The notes beneath the pieces were generated by a model. It made no database searches. It was not told the DNA's origin and was given only the letters and a program-made list of their open reading frames with translations. Made by a program: the position numbers and the translations under genes. From an uncultured Flavobacteriaceae bacterium (GTDB lineage Bacteria; Bacteroidota; Bacteroidia; Flavobacteriales; Flavobacteriaceae), in the NCBI GenBank assembly GCA_947503005.1, contig CANNCA010000001.1, positions 1-64,000 of the forward strand: a stretch of 64,000 nucleotides of DNA, read 5' to 3'. Positions 52,271 through 60,837 of this stretch are shown in pieces; the first letter of the stretch is position 1; every line of letters starts with the position of its first letter.

Positions 52271-53515
52271 CTATAATTGATATACCCATTCTTCAGGATT
52301 CAAACGTGACGTATCTTCGTAAAGGTAGAATTTTAGACGGGTTTGCCCGTTATTCCGATTGGTATATATTGTGCCCAGTTCATTCTTAGCCGCCACCATA
52401 TCCCCTTTTTTGACATAAACTTCTGAAAGGTTATAGTAGGTGCTGATAAAATTACCGTGCTTAATCTGTACGCCTTTGTTACCCCCTGGAACCGAAAGAA
52501 TCGCGATTACCTCACCTTCGAAAATAGCACGCGCCTTTGCACCCTGATCGGTCGCAATAATTACCCCGTTGCTCTCATGTTTAATACCGGGATAAACCGG
52601 ATCGCTATATACACCAAAACCTTGACTTTTTATTCCTTTTTCCACGGGCCAAATTAGTTTGCCCTTATTGGCTGTAAAACTATTGGCGACTAATGTTGCT
52701 TCAGGTGTTAGAAAGAATCTACTGGTATCAGTATTTCTAATGGTATTCTTATCAGCATTTTTTTTGTTCGCCTCTGCGATGGCTGCACGAATCAAATTAT
52801 CGATTTGCTTATCTATTTTCTTAGCTTCTTTCTCCTTTTTTTCAATTTGGGCAGTATACTTGCTTTCATTTTGTCGGATAGTCGCCAGCAGTTCTTTCTG
52901 TGTCCTTATTTCATTGAAAAGTTGATTTTTGGCCTTACGGTTTTGGGATAGTAGAACGTCTTTCACCTTTCGTTCTTCATTTAAATCTTTGTTCAAACGA
53001 GCCAAATCATCAGTTTTAGCCACGATTTCTTCTCCTTGCTCTTTGCGGTAATCGGTATACTGTTTCATATACTGCAGGCGCTTGAAAGCTTGGAAAAAGT
53101 TTTCTGAGGATAACAAAAACATCAATCGACTCTGTTGCGAACGATTCTGATATGATTTTTGAATCATAAGCGCATAGTCATCCTTTAATGCTTTCAGGTC
53201 TTCCCGAAGATTGGAAATCTTTTTGACATTGGCGTTAATTTGCCTGTTGAGAAGGTTGGACTGTTGGTTAGTAACTCTGATCAGTTGTTCTCGCACGTTG
53301 ATTTTCTTATCCAAAGCCTCCATTTGGTCTAGAATCGTACCCTTTTCTTTTTTTTCCGCGAAAAGCAACCTATTGATATTTCGAATCTCGTTTTGAAGTT
53401 GTTCCCGCTTTGACTCCAAGGCTTTCTGCTCGCTGGTCTGGGTAAAAGCCGCAGAAGGAATGAGTAGTGTCATCACCACTACCACCAAACTAACAAATCT
53501 CTTTTTAGATATCAT
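52271..53515 (-). CDS. EnvC-like murein hydrolase activator, degenerate M23 domain
   Basis: The 414-residue protein has a signal peptide (ends AFTQ), a long coiled-coil (about 25-250) and a C-terminal LytM/M23 domain (about 290-414: KGIKSQGFGVYSDPVYPGI, KARAIFEGEVIAI, GVQIKHGNFISTYYNL). The zinc ligands expected in active M23 enzymes are replaced: the Asp after the first His is missing (HESNGVIIA) and the HxH near the end reads RLKFYLY. This is the state of E. coli EnvC, which does not cut peptidoglycan but activates amidases at the septum. It overlaps the DUF4292 gene by 11 bp. Confidence 0.92.
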   Translation of the reverse strand: MISKKRFVSLVVVVMTLLIPSAAFTQTSEQKALESKREQLQNEIRNINRLLFAEKKEKGTILDQMEALDKKINVREQLIRVTNQQSNLLNRQINANVKKISNLREDLKALKDDYALMIQKSYQNRSQQSRLMFLLSSENFFQAFKRLQYMKQYTDYRKEQGEEIVAKTDDLARLNKDLNEERKVKDVLLSQNRKAKNQLFNEIRTQKELLATIRQNESKYTAQIEKKEKEAKKIDKQIDNLIRAAIAEANKKNADKNTIRNTDTSRFFLTPEATLVANSFTANKGKLIWPVEKGIKSQGFGVYSDPVYPGIKHESNGVIIATDQGAKARAIFEGEVIAILSVPGGNKGVQIKHGNFISTYYNLSEVYVKKGDMVAAKNELGTIYTNRNNGQTRLKFYLYEDTSRLNPEEWVYQL

Positions 53516-54302
53516 TTTTCTTTAAAACAATCTCTTTATACCCTTTCGGGATTTTATACGGAAAGGATAGTCGTTGGTCAAATTCGATATTTCGATATTC
53601 AATATCAATCGTGTTCTTTGTGCTTTCTTCAATAGCTGTAATCAGTACCGTATTGGGTAATACCCACTTATTAATTTTCTGATAATCTTTATAGTTGATT
53701 TCAAGCAATCGCTTTTTTAATGGCTGTGACAATTTCTGAGTCGCCATTTTAAAGTTCTGTGGTTCTATTTGGAACAGGGTTTGAAAAAGGGCCATTGATT
53801 TTTTAGGCGTCAGCTGGTAGTTTTTATCTGCAACTTTTATATCATACTTGTCCTTACGCAAGTCGAAAAGAGCTTGGCCCAATAGAAGGTTCTGTACTTT
53901 ACGAAAATCAAGTTCTGTTCCCAAAATATTGCTGAGATACGAAAAATCACCATCAAAAAATTCGTTTTCCAGTTTATTGTAAAAAGATACTCGATCTGGA
54001 GTGATATAAGCTTTTACCATCCCAAATGGTGCACTCAACCAGATTGCATTGTCCTTTTCCATTCTGAAACTGACGGAAACTCCTTGAGTAGCTTCTCCGT
54101 CGGAATAGTCGATTTTCATTTTTCCACGAAGGGTCTTGAAATCAATTTGATTTTGGTAGTGGGCCTTTATGACTGATTTCGCAGAAGAATTATCCTCAAT
54201 TGATCCTTCGGTTAAAACTTTTTTTGATTTGCAGGATATTGCCAAAGCACAAACTAGCAAAATAGAGACAAATTTAAATCCTGTTCGATTTAGGGTACGC
54301 AT
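53505..54302 (-). CDS. DUF4292 family lipoprotein
   Basis: The 265-residue protein has a lipobox ISC (Cys 24) and a beta-rich body that resembles LolA/LolB-like lipoprotein-carrier folds: TLRGKMKIDYSDGEATQGVSVSFRM, AIWLSAPFGMVKAYITPDRV, and KRLLEINYKDYQKINKWVLP. DUF4292 is a Bacteroidota family of unknown function, regularly placed between a TPR protein and the M23/EnvC protein as here. It lies 2 bp after the TPR gene. A part in envelope assembly is inferred from context. Confidence 0.88.
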   Translation of the reverse strand: MRTLNRTGFKFVSILLVCALAISCKSKKVLTEGSIEDNSSAKSVIKAHYQNQIDFKTLRGKMKIDYSDGEATQGVSVSFRMEKDNAIWLSAPFGMVKAYITPDRVSFYNKLENEFFDGDFSYLSNILGTELDFRKVQNLLLGQALFDLRKDKYDIKVADKNYQLTPKKSMALFQTLFQIEPQNFKMATQKLSQPLKKRLLEINYKDYQKINKWVLPNTVLITAIEESTKNTIDIEYRNIEFDQRLSFPYKIPKGYKEIVLKKNDI

Positions 54303-54304
54303 AC

Positions 54305-55252
54305 TTAAAAACCAGGTTTTATCTTACTAAGGTACATATTTGCCTTCACAGTATTGTGGGTTGCCGTATGGGCCGTTGCCAGCTCTGTATAGAATTTATT
54401 GGCAAGTGCTACATCATTTACCAGATAATCCAAGCCAGCTTCCAAAATCTCGATTGCGTCTCTGTGTTTATTGTTCTTATTCAAAGCATATCCTCGTGCA
54501 TAGTAAAAAAAGGCTTGAGAAGGATAAGTCTCCAATGCTTCGTCGGACACTTGCAGTAATATTGCATGACTGTTGGTACGAATCAATCCTTTGATTTGAA
54601 GTTGATAGCCTAACATTGGGTTTGGTGCGCCAGCATTAGAATTCTCGACCGTAAAGGAGGTGGAAACACTTTGCGCATTTCGTTTTTCTACCGAATCGTT
54701 GATTTTGGAGGTCAAATCTTCTGAAAAGGATGATTTACTGACTTCCTTGAGCACCTTTAGGGCATTTTCATAATTGCCTCTCTTAAAATAGGTCAAGGCC
54801 AAGTTCTCCTTTAATCTCGGATTGTCATATGGAATTCTAGATGCAACGGCATCTATGGAATTACCCTGTTTTTCAAGAATATTAACTAAGGTTTCCAAAT
54901 ACCAGGGATTCTCAGGCTCCGAAACCAATGTTTCTACAGCATAGCCTTCGGCCAGGGTATACTTTTTATCCTCATAATAGGCCTTGGCAAGTTCATGATC
55001 TACGACCCTATTCTCTGCATCCAACTGTTTACATTTCAACAAGAGGTTAACGGCTTTATCATAGTTTTCAATTCCTTTCTGCTTCAAGGCCTCAAAAAAG
55101 TTCTCTTGAAAATCATCAGAATACTCGTCCAAAAAGACCTCGGCACTTTGCTCTATGTCAATTTCGGGAGCTTCTTCTTGGGAATAAAATACCCCCGGTA
55201 TTACAAAGAATCCGAAAAACAACATTAAACTACAGCAACTATTATTTTTCAT
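54305..55252 (-). CDS. Tetratricopeptide-repeat protein, exported
   Basis: This 315-residue protein has a signal peptide (about 1-24, end VFYS) and five to six TPR units from about residue 45 on, for instance DKAVNLLLKCKQLDAENRVV, ENLALTYFKRGNYENALKVL and YYARGYALNKNNKHRDAIEIL. It is a periplasmic scaffold for protein-protein contact. It is cotranscribed with dut upstream (33 bp) and DUF4292 downstream (2 bp) in a gene order conserved in Flavobacteriaceae, so it may work with the EnvC-like protein. Confidence 0.88.
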   Translation of the reverse strand: MKNNSCCSLMLFFGFFVIPGVFYSQEEAPEIDIEQSAEVFLDEYSDDFQENFFEALKQKGIENYDKAVNLLLKCKQLDAENRVVDHELAKAYYEDKKYTLAEGYAVETLVSEPENPWYLETLVNILEKQGNSIDAVASRIPYDNPRLKENLALTYFKRGNYENALKVLKEVSKSSFSEDLTSKINDSVEKRNAQSVSTSFTVENSNAGAPNPMLGYQLQIKGLIRTNSHAILLQVSDEALETYPSQAFFYYARGYALNKNNKHRDAIEILEAGLDYLVNDVALANKFYTELATAHTATHNTVKANMYLSKIKPGF

Positions 55253-55285
55253 TCTACCTTCATTCTCACTTCTTGGTTGGGCATC

Positions 55286-55720
55286 TTATTTCACTCCTGT
55301 GCTTCCAAAACCACCTTCGCCTCGAGAAGTTTCAGAAAGTTCTTCAACTTCTACCCAATCAGCACGCTCATGTTTGGCAATTACTAATTGTGCAATACGT
55401 TCCCCATTTTCGATTTTGAATTCTTCATTGGATAGATTCACAAGAATCACACCAATTTCGCCTCTATAATCTGCATCGATTGTTCCAGGAGCATTCAATA
55501 CCGTAATTCCTTTCTTAGCCGCAAGGCCACTTCTAGGTCGTACTTGTGCCTCTAAACCTACTGGAAGCTCTATAAAAAGTCCCGTTTTGATGATAGCACG
55601 CTCTAAAGGTTGTAACGTAACATGCTCTGAAATATTGGCTCGAAGATCCATTCCAGCGGATGCGCCCGTTTCGTAGTGGGGTAAAGCGTGATTTGATTTG
55701 TTGATGATTTTTATTTTCAT
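55286..55720 (-). CDS. dut: Deoxyuridine 5'-triphosphate nucleotidohydrolase
   Basis: The 144-residue trimeric dUTPase shows all five motifs: [52 protein letters not shown] and the C-terminal [10 protein letters not shown] arm. It converts dUTP to dUMP and pyrophosphate and so keeps uracil out of DNA while feeding thymidylate synthesis. It lies between the flippase and TPR genes. Confidence 0.97.
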   Translation of the reverse strand: MKIKIINKSNHALPHYETGASAGMDLRANISEHVTLQPLERAIIKTGLFIELPVGLEAQVRPRSGLAAKKGITVLNAPGTIDADYRGEIGVILVNLSNEEFKIENGERIAQLVIAKHERADWVEVEELSETSRGEGGFGSTGVK

Positions 55721-55783
55721 GTATGGTTCTTTTATAGTCGATACGAATATAGAGTCAAGAGCGTTTCGCTGCTAGAAAAAAGA

Positions 55784-55845
55784 GACTAGACTAGACTAAA
55801 TCAAGTCTGAATATTTTATCTTGCTTCTTGATTTTGCTTCTTCAT
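55784..55845. repeat. Short tandem tract between flippase and dut genes
   Basis: GACTA is repeated three times (55784-55798), and TTGCTTCTT occurs twice 13 bases apart (about 55821-55842). The tract fills the 130 bp gap between dut and the flippase gene, has no coding potential and recalls the other microsatellite-like tracts in the window. Confidence 0.5.
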
Positions 55846-55850
55846 CTACT

Positions 55851-57308
55851 TTACTTTTTCAAAAAAATCTGTCTTAGTTTATCATTCTCCAATTTATAGA
55901 CCAGACCCAAGAAAAGTGTCAATAAAATACAACCCACAATTAAATTTCTATCAAAGCCATAAAAAGCGATGGCAGAAAAGAGAATCGAGATCCCCAAATA
56001 GAACAATATTTTTCTAAAATTGTAGGGTACAGGGTAATGTGATTTTCCAAAATAATATGACAATAGCATCATGGTTCCATAGGCCAATAAGGTGGCAATA
56101 GCGGAAGCCATATATCCAATTCGAGGAATAAAGAAATAATTTACCACAATAGTAATAATCGCCCCGATAACCGATATAAATGCCCCGTAGCGCGTCTTAT
56201 CGGTAACTTTGTACCATACCGAGAGGTTGTGGTAAATTCCCAAAAAGAAACTTGCTAAAAGTATTAGTGGAACGATAGACATCGCTTCCCAATAATCTTC
56301 ATCAATAAACAGAGATTTAAGAACATCTGAAAACACGATGACCGTGAGTAAAATTACACTACCAATTATCACGAAATAGTTCGTAATCTGAGCATACGCT
56401 TTTTGGGGGTTTTCTGTTCCAGCGTGACTAAAAAAGAAAGGTTCGATTCCCATACGAAAGGCTGTAGCAAAAAGCATCATAAACAAGCCCAATTTATAGC
56501 AAGCTGCGTATTTACCGGTTTCACTCAAGGCAATTTCTGCAGGAAGAAGTCTTTCTAACAAAATCTTATCGAATACTTCATTTATCGTAAAAGCAATTCC
56601 GGCAACTAAAACCGGCCATGCATAGTTTAACATACGTTTCCATAGGTCTTTATCAAAAACGTAGGTGCTTTTAAGGTATAATGGCAACATCAGCAACAAG
56701 GTAACGGCACTAGCAATAAGATTAGAGATAAAAATATAGGAAATTTCAAAATTTGGTTTGTACATCCAATCTAAAAATCCATCCGAACCTTCCTGAAATA
56801 GCTTTGGAAGAAACAATAAAAAGAACAAATTCAACCCTAGGTTTATCGCCACATTCGTAATCTTAATGATGGCGTATTTCATTGGCTTTTCATTTGCCCT
56901 AAGCCAAGCGAACGGAATAATGACCAAAGCATCAAGAATTAAAATACCTATGGAGTATCTAACAAAACGAGCGTCAATACCGGAGGCACTTGCCATACTT
57001 TCCTGAAAGGAGAAGGCAACCAATGCAAAAACTAGAGTCGAAGCCATCAAGGATATCAAAGAGGTTGATACAACACTTTCTTTGTTATCCGCCTTGTTGT
57101 AGAACCTGAAAAATGCCGTTTCCATACCATACGCCAAGAAGACATTAAAAATGGCTATCCAAGAAAAAATGACATTTACCCTACCATAACCGGCGGTAAC
57201 TAAAATTCCCGTATACAATGGTAGAAGAAGAAAATTCAGCATCCGCGGCAACACTGTCGCCAGCCCATAAATAGCCGTTTGTCTGAAGAGTTTTTTAAGC
57301 GGATTCAA
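55851..57308 (-). CDS. Oligosaccharide flippase family protein (Wzx-like)
   Basis: The 485-residue protein has about fourteen hydrophobic segments of the MATE/Wzx superfamily. Its N-terminus (KKLFRQTAIYGLATVLPRML followed by NFLLLPLYTGIL) is typical of polysaccharide biosynthesis proteins of Bacteroidota. It should flip lipid-linked sugar units for LPS O-antigen or capsule across the inner membrane. No glycosyltransferase genes adjoin it; instead it heads a run with dut, TPR, DUF4292 and EnvC-like genes. A full-consensus promoter lies 22 bases upstream of the ATG. Confidence 0.9.
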   Translation of the reverse strand: MNPLKKLFRQTAIYGLATVLPRMLNFLLLPLYTGILVTAGYGRVNVIFSWIAIFNVFLAYGMETAFFRFYNKADNKESVVSTSLISLMASTLVFALVAFSFQESMASASGIDARFVRYSIGILILDALVIIPFAWLRANEKPMKYAIIKITNVAINLGLNLFFLLFLPKLFQEGSDGFLDWMYKPNFEISYIFISNLIASAVTLLLMLPLYLKSTYVFDKDLWKRMLNYAWPVLVAGIAFTINEVFDKILLERLLPAEIALSETGKYAACYKLGLFMMLFATAFRMGIEPFFFSHAGTENPQKAYAQITNYFVIIGSVILLTVIVFSDVLKSLFIDEDYWEAMSIVPLILLASFFLGIYHNLSVWYKVTDKTRYGAFISVIGAIITIVVNYFFIPRIGYMASAIATLLAYGTMMLLSYYFGKSHYPVPYNFRKILFYLGISILFSAIAFYGFDRNLIVGCILLTLFLGLVYKLENDKLRQIFLKK

Positions 57309-57329
57309 ATGACCTGAGGATTAAGTCCT

Positions 57330-57359
57330 CAAAAGTACCTATTTAACCGCTTGTAACAA
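57330..57359 (-). promoter_or_regulatory. Promoter of the flippase-dut-TPR-DUF4292-envC run
   Basis: On the minus strand TTG (57357-57359) and TACTTTTG (57330-57337) are separated by exactly 19 bases, a full match to the flavobacterial consensus. It lies 21 bases before the flippase ATG. Confidence 0.72.
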
Positions 57360-57400
57360 AGTTTACTTCGATTGGCAACTTTTCAAGCTACCAGTCGAAA

Positions 57401-57955
57401 TTAGTTTTTAAGCAACTTAAGTACGCTTAATTCTTTTCGTATTTGTTTAAAAATGAAAATGCTCAACAATATCAATGATACTACTGCTGAAATCAAGATA
57501 TCTGAATAAAATCCTGACGACATACTTACCTTGAAAGATGGTAAGAGTATTGCAAAACCGATGCAGTACAAAAGAATAATAATTGGGGTAAAGACAAAAT
57601 GCACCTTCTTTCTATTGGTATAGTAGTGAATCATCTGATTTTTGAAGCTTTTGGAATCCTGTGCTATGTTCATTTTTTTAAGTGTTCGGATACTATGGAT
57701 TTCCAAACCTATTCGAATCACTAACATTCCGATCATTAGCAAAAGCCCCATCATTACCGTTTGAAATTTGTATGCCGAGATATAAATGAAAAATGCCGCC
57801 AACACAACGATAGTACTACCAAGAACAAAATTAGTAATACGCTGTTTTTTCCGAATAGCATTCATTTTCTCTACAATCTGTTTTGACCCGTCCTCTGGTG
57901 CTTTTGGGTGAGATTGATTATCCCATTGTGACTTTAAATCTTCAAACGCTTCCAT
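57401..57955 (-). CDS. Four-helix membrane protein next to an ECF sigma factor
   Basis: The ATG at 57955 gives 184 residues; a GTG nine bases earlier is also in frame. A cytoplasmic N-terminal segment (MEAFEDLKSQWDNQSH) is followed by two close membrane helices (about 38-85), a basic loop (QMIHYYTNRKK) and two more helices (about 117-175). It overlaps the sigma gene end by about 14 bp and is surely cotranscribed. No zinc anti-sigma motif is present, but the N-terminal KSQWDN segment recalls anti-sigma-like proteins of this phylum. A role as regulator of the sigma factor is inferred from position only. Confidence 0.78.
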   Translation of the reverse strand: MEAFEDLKSQWDNQSHPKAPEDGSKQIVEKMNAIRKKQRITNFVLGSTIVVLAAFFIYISAYKFQTVMMGLLLMIGMLVIRIGLEIHSIRTLKKMNIAQDSKSFKNQMIHYYTNRKKVHFVFTPIIILLYCIGFAILLPSFKVSMSSGFYSDILISAVVSLILLSIFIFKQIRKELSVLKLLKN

Positions 57956-58439
57956 GCTGTACACATTTTGTTAAATTGTTTTTTATTCTATGTATTCTGA
58001 CCCTAACCGCCTCATGTGACAGACCCACTACTTTCGCAATCTCTTTTTGAGGCAACCCTTCCAATTCCAATAAAATGATTGCCTTTTGTTGCTGAGGAAG
58101 TTTGTCGATACAGGCATACATCTTTTCCAATTGTCCTTCTTTTGAAGCATGACTCACTTCTTCGGTCTGTTCTATTTGTTTTGTTATTTCACCGCTATTT
58201 TCCTTTTTCTTTTTTCTAAAATGCAACATACAAGTATTGACCGTTATGCGATAAATCCATGTTGCAATACTCGCATCTTCCCGAAATGACGCTAAATTTT
58301 CCCAAACCTTAATGAAAACTTCTTGTGTCAATTCTTTGGCCAAATCCTCATTTCCATTTACGTAGCCAAGACACACTCGAATTACCTTCGAGTAGTTCGA
58401 AGCATATATCGTTTCAAAATGAGACTGGTGATTTTCCAT
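57942..58439 (-). CDS. ECF-family RNA polymerase sigma factor
   Basis: The 165-residue sigma factor has region 2 (YVNGNEDLAKELTQEVFIKV followed by WENLASF), the STYRI-like ASIATWIYRITVNTCMLHFR segment, and region 4 with LPQQQKAIILLELEGLPQKE and VVGLSHEAVRVRIHRIK, a clear helix-turn-helix. It directs transcription of a small regulon that cannot be read from the sequence. It lies one base after the alpha/beta hydrolase stop and overlaps the membrane protein gene, so the three genes form an operon in which the hydrolase is first. Confidence 0.94.
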   Translation of the reverse strand: MENHQSHFETIYASNYSKVIRVCLGYVNGNEDLAKELTQEVFIKVWENLASFREDASIATWIYRITVNTCMLHFRKKKKENSGEITKQIEQTEEVSHASKEGQLEKMYACIDKLPQQQKAIILLELEGLPQKEIAKVVGLSHEAVRVRIHRIKNNLTKCVQHGSV

Positions 58440-58440
58440 C

Positions 58441-59280
58441 CTACTTCAGATGTTTCCTGATTTGGTCAACGAACCATTCCGGTTTGTCATACATGATAAA
58501 GTGTGCGGACCCTTCCGCATATTCGATTTTGTATGTTTCTAGGTTTTTATATTGTGTCTCATAGGTGCTTTTGGCCATTTCCAGTCCATAGGGGTGGGTT
58601 GCTGCTAAAATCGTCACAGGAATGCTTATTTTGGAAATGTCCTCACGCAAATCAAGTTTAAGCAAGTCGGTATAGCCATACACATATGTTTCGCGGTCTG
58701 CTTGTAAAATCCAGTTTTTAAGTTGTTCGTGTTTTTCGGAGGTCAAAGTCATTCCCGAGGCCATTTGGGTTGCCATTTTTTCGAAAGCTTCTGCATCCAT
58801 CTCTAACAATTGTTGATTCCAAGGATTGTCATAGACCATATTTTCGCTTTTGAAATTCGGTATCATCAATGCTCCTGTAGCTGGTAGTGCATCTACTATG
58901 ATCAATTTTGAATACGGATGATTTTCTTCCGTTGCCAGCCACAATCCTAAAGCTCCTCCAAGACTATGGCCAATAACTATTGCATCCTTTATGTTTTGTT
59001 CTTCAACATAATGGACAATTCCCTCCTTTATTTTAGGAAGCCAAGGTTTTTCAATAGGCGCAACTCCACCAAATCCGGCGAAAGTAAATATATGGCATTG
59101 GTAATTTTTTGAAAGCTCGGAGACCGTGTCGTCCCAAACCTTACTAGTACATGTAAATCCTGGAAAGAGCAAAATGGACTTACCTTCTCCTTTTACTTCT
59201 ACTTCGAACGGAGTTTGCGCATGTTATGCAAATGATGCGATTAAAAATGAAAGAGTTATTATTCTACTTAAGGTTTTCAT
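58441..59280 (-). pseudogene. Secreted alpha/beta hydrolase with in-frame TAA in its signal peptide
   Basis: ATG at 59280 starts a good signal peptide (MKTLSRIITLSFLIASFA) that is cut by TAA at 59224-59226; the same frame continues HAQTPFEVEVKGEGKSILLF and the complete hydrolase. The catalytic parts are intact: FPGFTCTSKVWDD oxyanion loop, GHSLGGALGLW nucleophile elbow, VTILAATHPYG and the His of GSAHFIMYD. Translation from TTG at 59172 would give a 243-residue cytoplasmic enzyme without export signal. Because everything after the stop is well preserved, the mutation is recent, read through, or a sequencing error. It heads the operon with the ECF sigma factor. Confidence 0.85.
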
Positions 59281-59482
59281 GGTGTACTTCTTTAGATATT
59301 CTGCCTTTTAGATTCGTTTTCTAAAAAATGTTACGCCTGAAATCAAAAAAATTATTTTCAAGTCTTTGCCAAGGATGAAGCAAATGAACCTTTTCAACAA
59401 TGAATACGCGGATTACTTCGTTTTGCTCTTAAAGACTATATAATGGTCTGAAAAAAATTAAGAGTAATAACGGTCGGAAATA

Positions 59483-60715
59483 TCAGTCTGAAAGTGCGTC
59501 TTCCTTCAAATCCATTCTTTTCATCGCCAAAACAGCAAATAGGAGTGCTATGAATAGAAATATCGCTGCCAAAACATAGGGCGCTCCCGGAAAGTAGATA
59601 TTTGCATCGGGACGTATGAAATAGTAAAATACTGAAGAGAATACCAATTGTCCCAAAATTGCAGTTACACTTACCAAGCCTGTTATTGCACCTTGTAGGT
59701 TTCCTTGTTCTTTTTCAGATACTTGATTTGAGATTACCCCTTGAACAGTCGGCCCTGCAACCCCTCCAAAGGCATAAGGAATCAAGAAAGCATACAACAT
59801 CCAAGGTTCAGAAGCTTGTGAAAATAAGAACATTCCGATAGTCCATAGTAGAAACCCTACGATTATTGTTCTTTTCTTTCCAATATTCTGGACCACAATG
59901 CCAACTAAGAACCCCTGAGCAATAGCTACCAAAAGGCCGACTACCATAAGTGAAATTCCTATTTCCTGAGGACTCCAATCGTAACGTTCAATGCCGTAAT
60001 ATGACCATGTTGAGGGCAGGGCCTGCCCAGCAAGGTTGGCTAAAAAGAAAGCGAATATGAGTAATAGAACGCCTTTATAATTGCGAAGACTAACCAGAGA
60101 AACCCCTGGAATCATTTTTAATATATTGATGGGTCTTCTGTTCTCGGGAATCAATGACTCTGGAACGAAAAAATACCCAAAAATAAAGTTGGCAAAAGTC
60201 AAGCCCGCGGCAATGTAAAAAGGGAGCCGAATATCGATTTCGCCGAAAAACCCACCAATACCGGGGCCAATGATAAAGCCCAATCCGAAAGCGGCTCCGA
60301 TTAAGCCAAAGTTCTTGGCTTTTTCGTCAGGAGTACTGATGTCGGCTATATAGGCAGAGGCCACGGTAAAGCTGGCGCCAGTAATTCCAGCTAAAAATCG
60401 ACCTAGAAACAACCAAGTTATGGTTGGCGCCCATGCATGAATCAGATAATCGATACTTAGCCCTAAAAGCGCAATTAGCAAAATAGGGCGTCTTCCGTAT
60501 TTGTCTGATATCTCTCCTAAAACAGGGGAAAACAGGAATTGCATACCAGCAAAAGCCGTTGTGAGCCACATTCCATATATAACCGCCTGGGCGGTTCCCT
60601 CACCCGTTAATTCCATGATCAAATCAGGAATAATAGGAAGAATGATACCAATACCGATTACATCAACAAGTATTGTAACGAAAATGAAAAGTAAAGCGGT
60701 TTTTTTGGCTTTCAT
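59483..60715 (-). CDS. MFS transporter of the TCR/Tet type
   Basis: This 410-residue membrane protein has twelve predicted helices. The loop 2-3 motif GEISDKYGRRPILL (the conserved GxxxDRxGRR signature) and the motif C-like GLGFIIGPGIGGFF in helix 5 mark a drug:proton antiporter of the DHA1 group. Bacteroidota encode many such TCR/Tet-family proteins that are not shown to give tetracycline resistance, so a general multidrug or metabolite export is the safe reading. No regulator lies next to it. It stands between the hydrolase-sigma operon and the ATP synthase operon. Confidence 0.9.
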   Translation of the reverse strand: MKAKKTALLFIFVTILVDVIGIGIILPIIPDLIMELTGEGTAQAVIYGMWLTTAFAGMQFLFSPVLGEISDKYGRRPILLIALLGLSIDYLIHAWAPTITWLFLGRFLAGITGASFTVASAYIADISTPDEKAKNFGLIGAAFGLGFIIGPGIGGFFGEIDIRLPFYIAAGLTFANFIFGYFFVPESLIPENRRPINILKMIPGVSLVSLRNYKGVLLLIFAFFLANLAGQALPSTWSYYGIERYDWSPQEIGISLMVVGLLVAIAQGFLVGIVVQNIGKKRTIIVGFLLWTIGMFLFSQASEPWMLYAFLIPYAFGGVAGPTVQGVISNQVSEKEQGNLQGAITGLVSVTAILGQLVFSSVFYYFIRPDANIYFPGAPYVLAAIFLFIALLFAVLAMKRMDLKEDALSD

Positions 60716-60734
60716 GGCGGCGACAAAAATCGGT

Positions 60735-60769
60735 TAAAAAAACAAAACCTCACATTTCTGCGAGGTTTA
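60735..60769 (-). terminator. Terminator at the 3' end of the ATP synthase operon
   Basis: AAACCTC pairs with GAGGTTT (extended by CA/TG across a mismatch), and the minus strand then runs into a TTTTGTTTTTTT tract. It lies about 70 bases after the atpG stop. Confidence 0.85.
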
Positions 60770-60802
60770 ATTCCTTTGAGTGTTTCACCATGTTGCTTTG
60801 TA

Positions 60803-60828
60803 GCCTTTCTACAGTGCTCAGGATGACA
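60803..60828 (-). repeat. Dispersed GTCATnCTGAGC-type repeat, copy B
   Basis: On the minus strand TGTCATCCTGAGCACTGTAG followed by AAAGGC matches copy A at 21473-21499 at most positions. It lies between the atpG stop and its terminator, in non-coding DNA. Confidence 0.6.
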
Positions 60829-60837
60829 TTTTATTTT

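Noticed and set aside
59483-60715. Tetracycline resistance gene
   Set aside because: The TCR/Tet family pattern is present, but this group is common among chromosomal exporters of Bacteroidota and no tet regulator or mobile element adjoins it.
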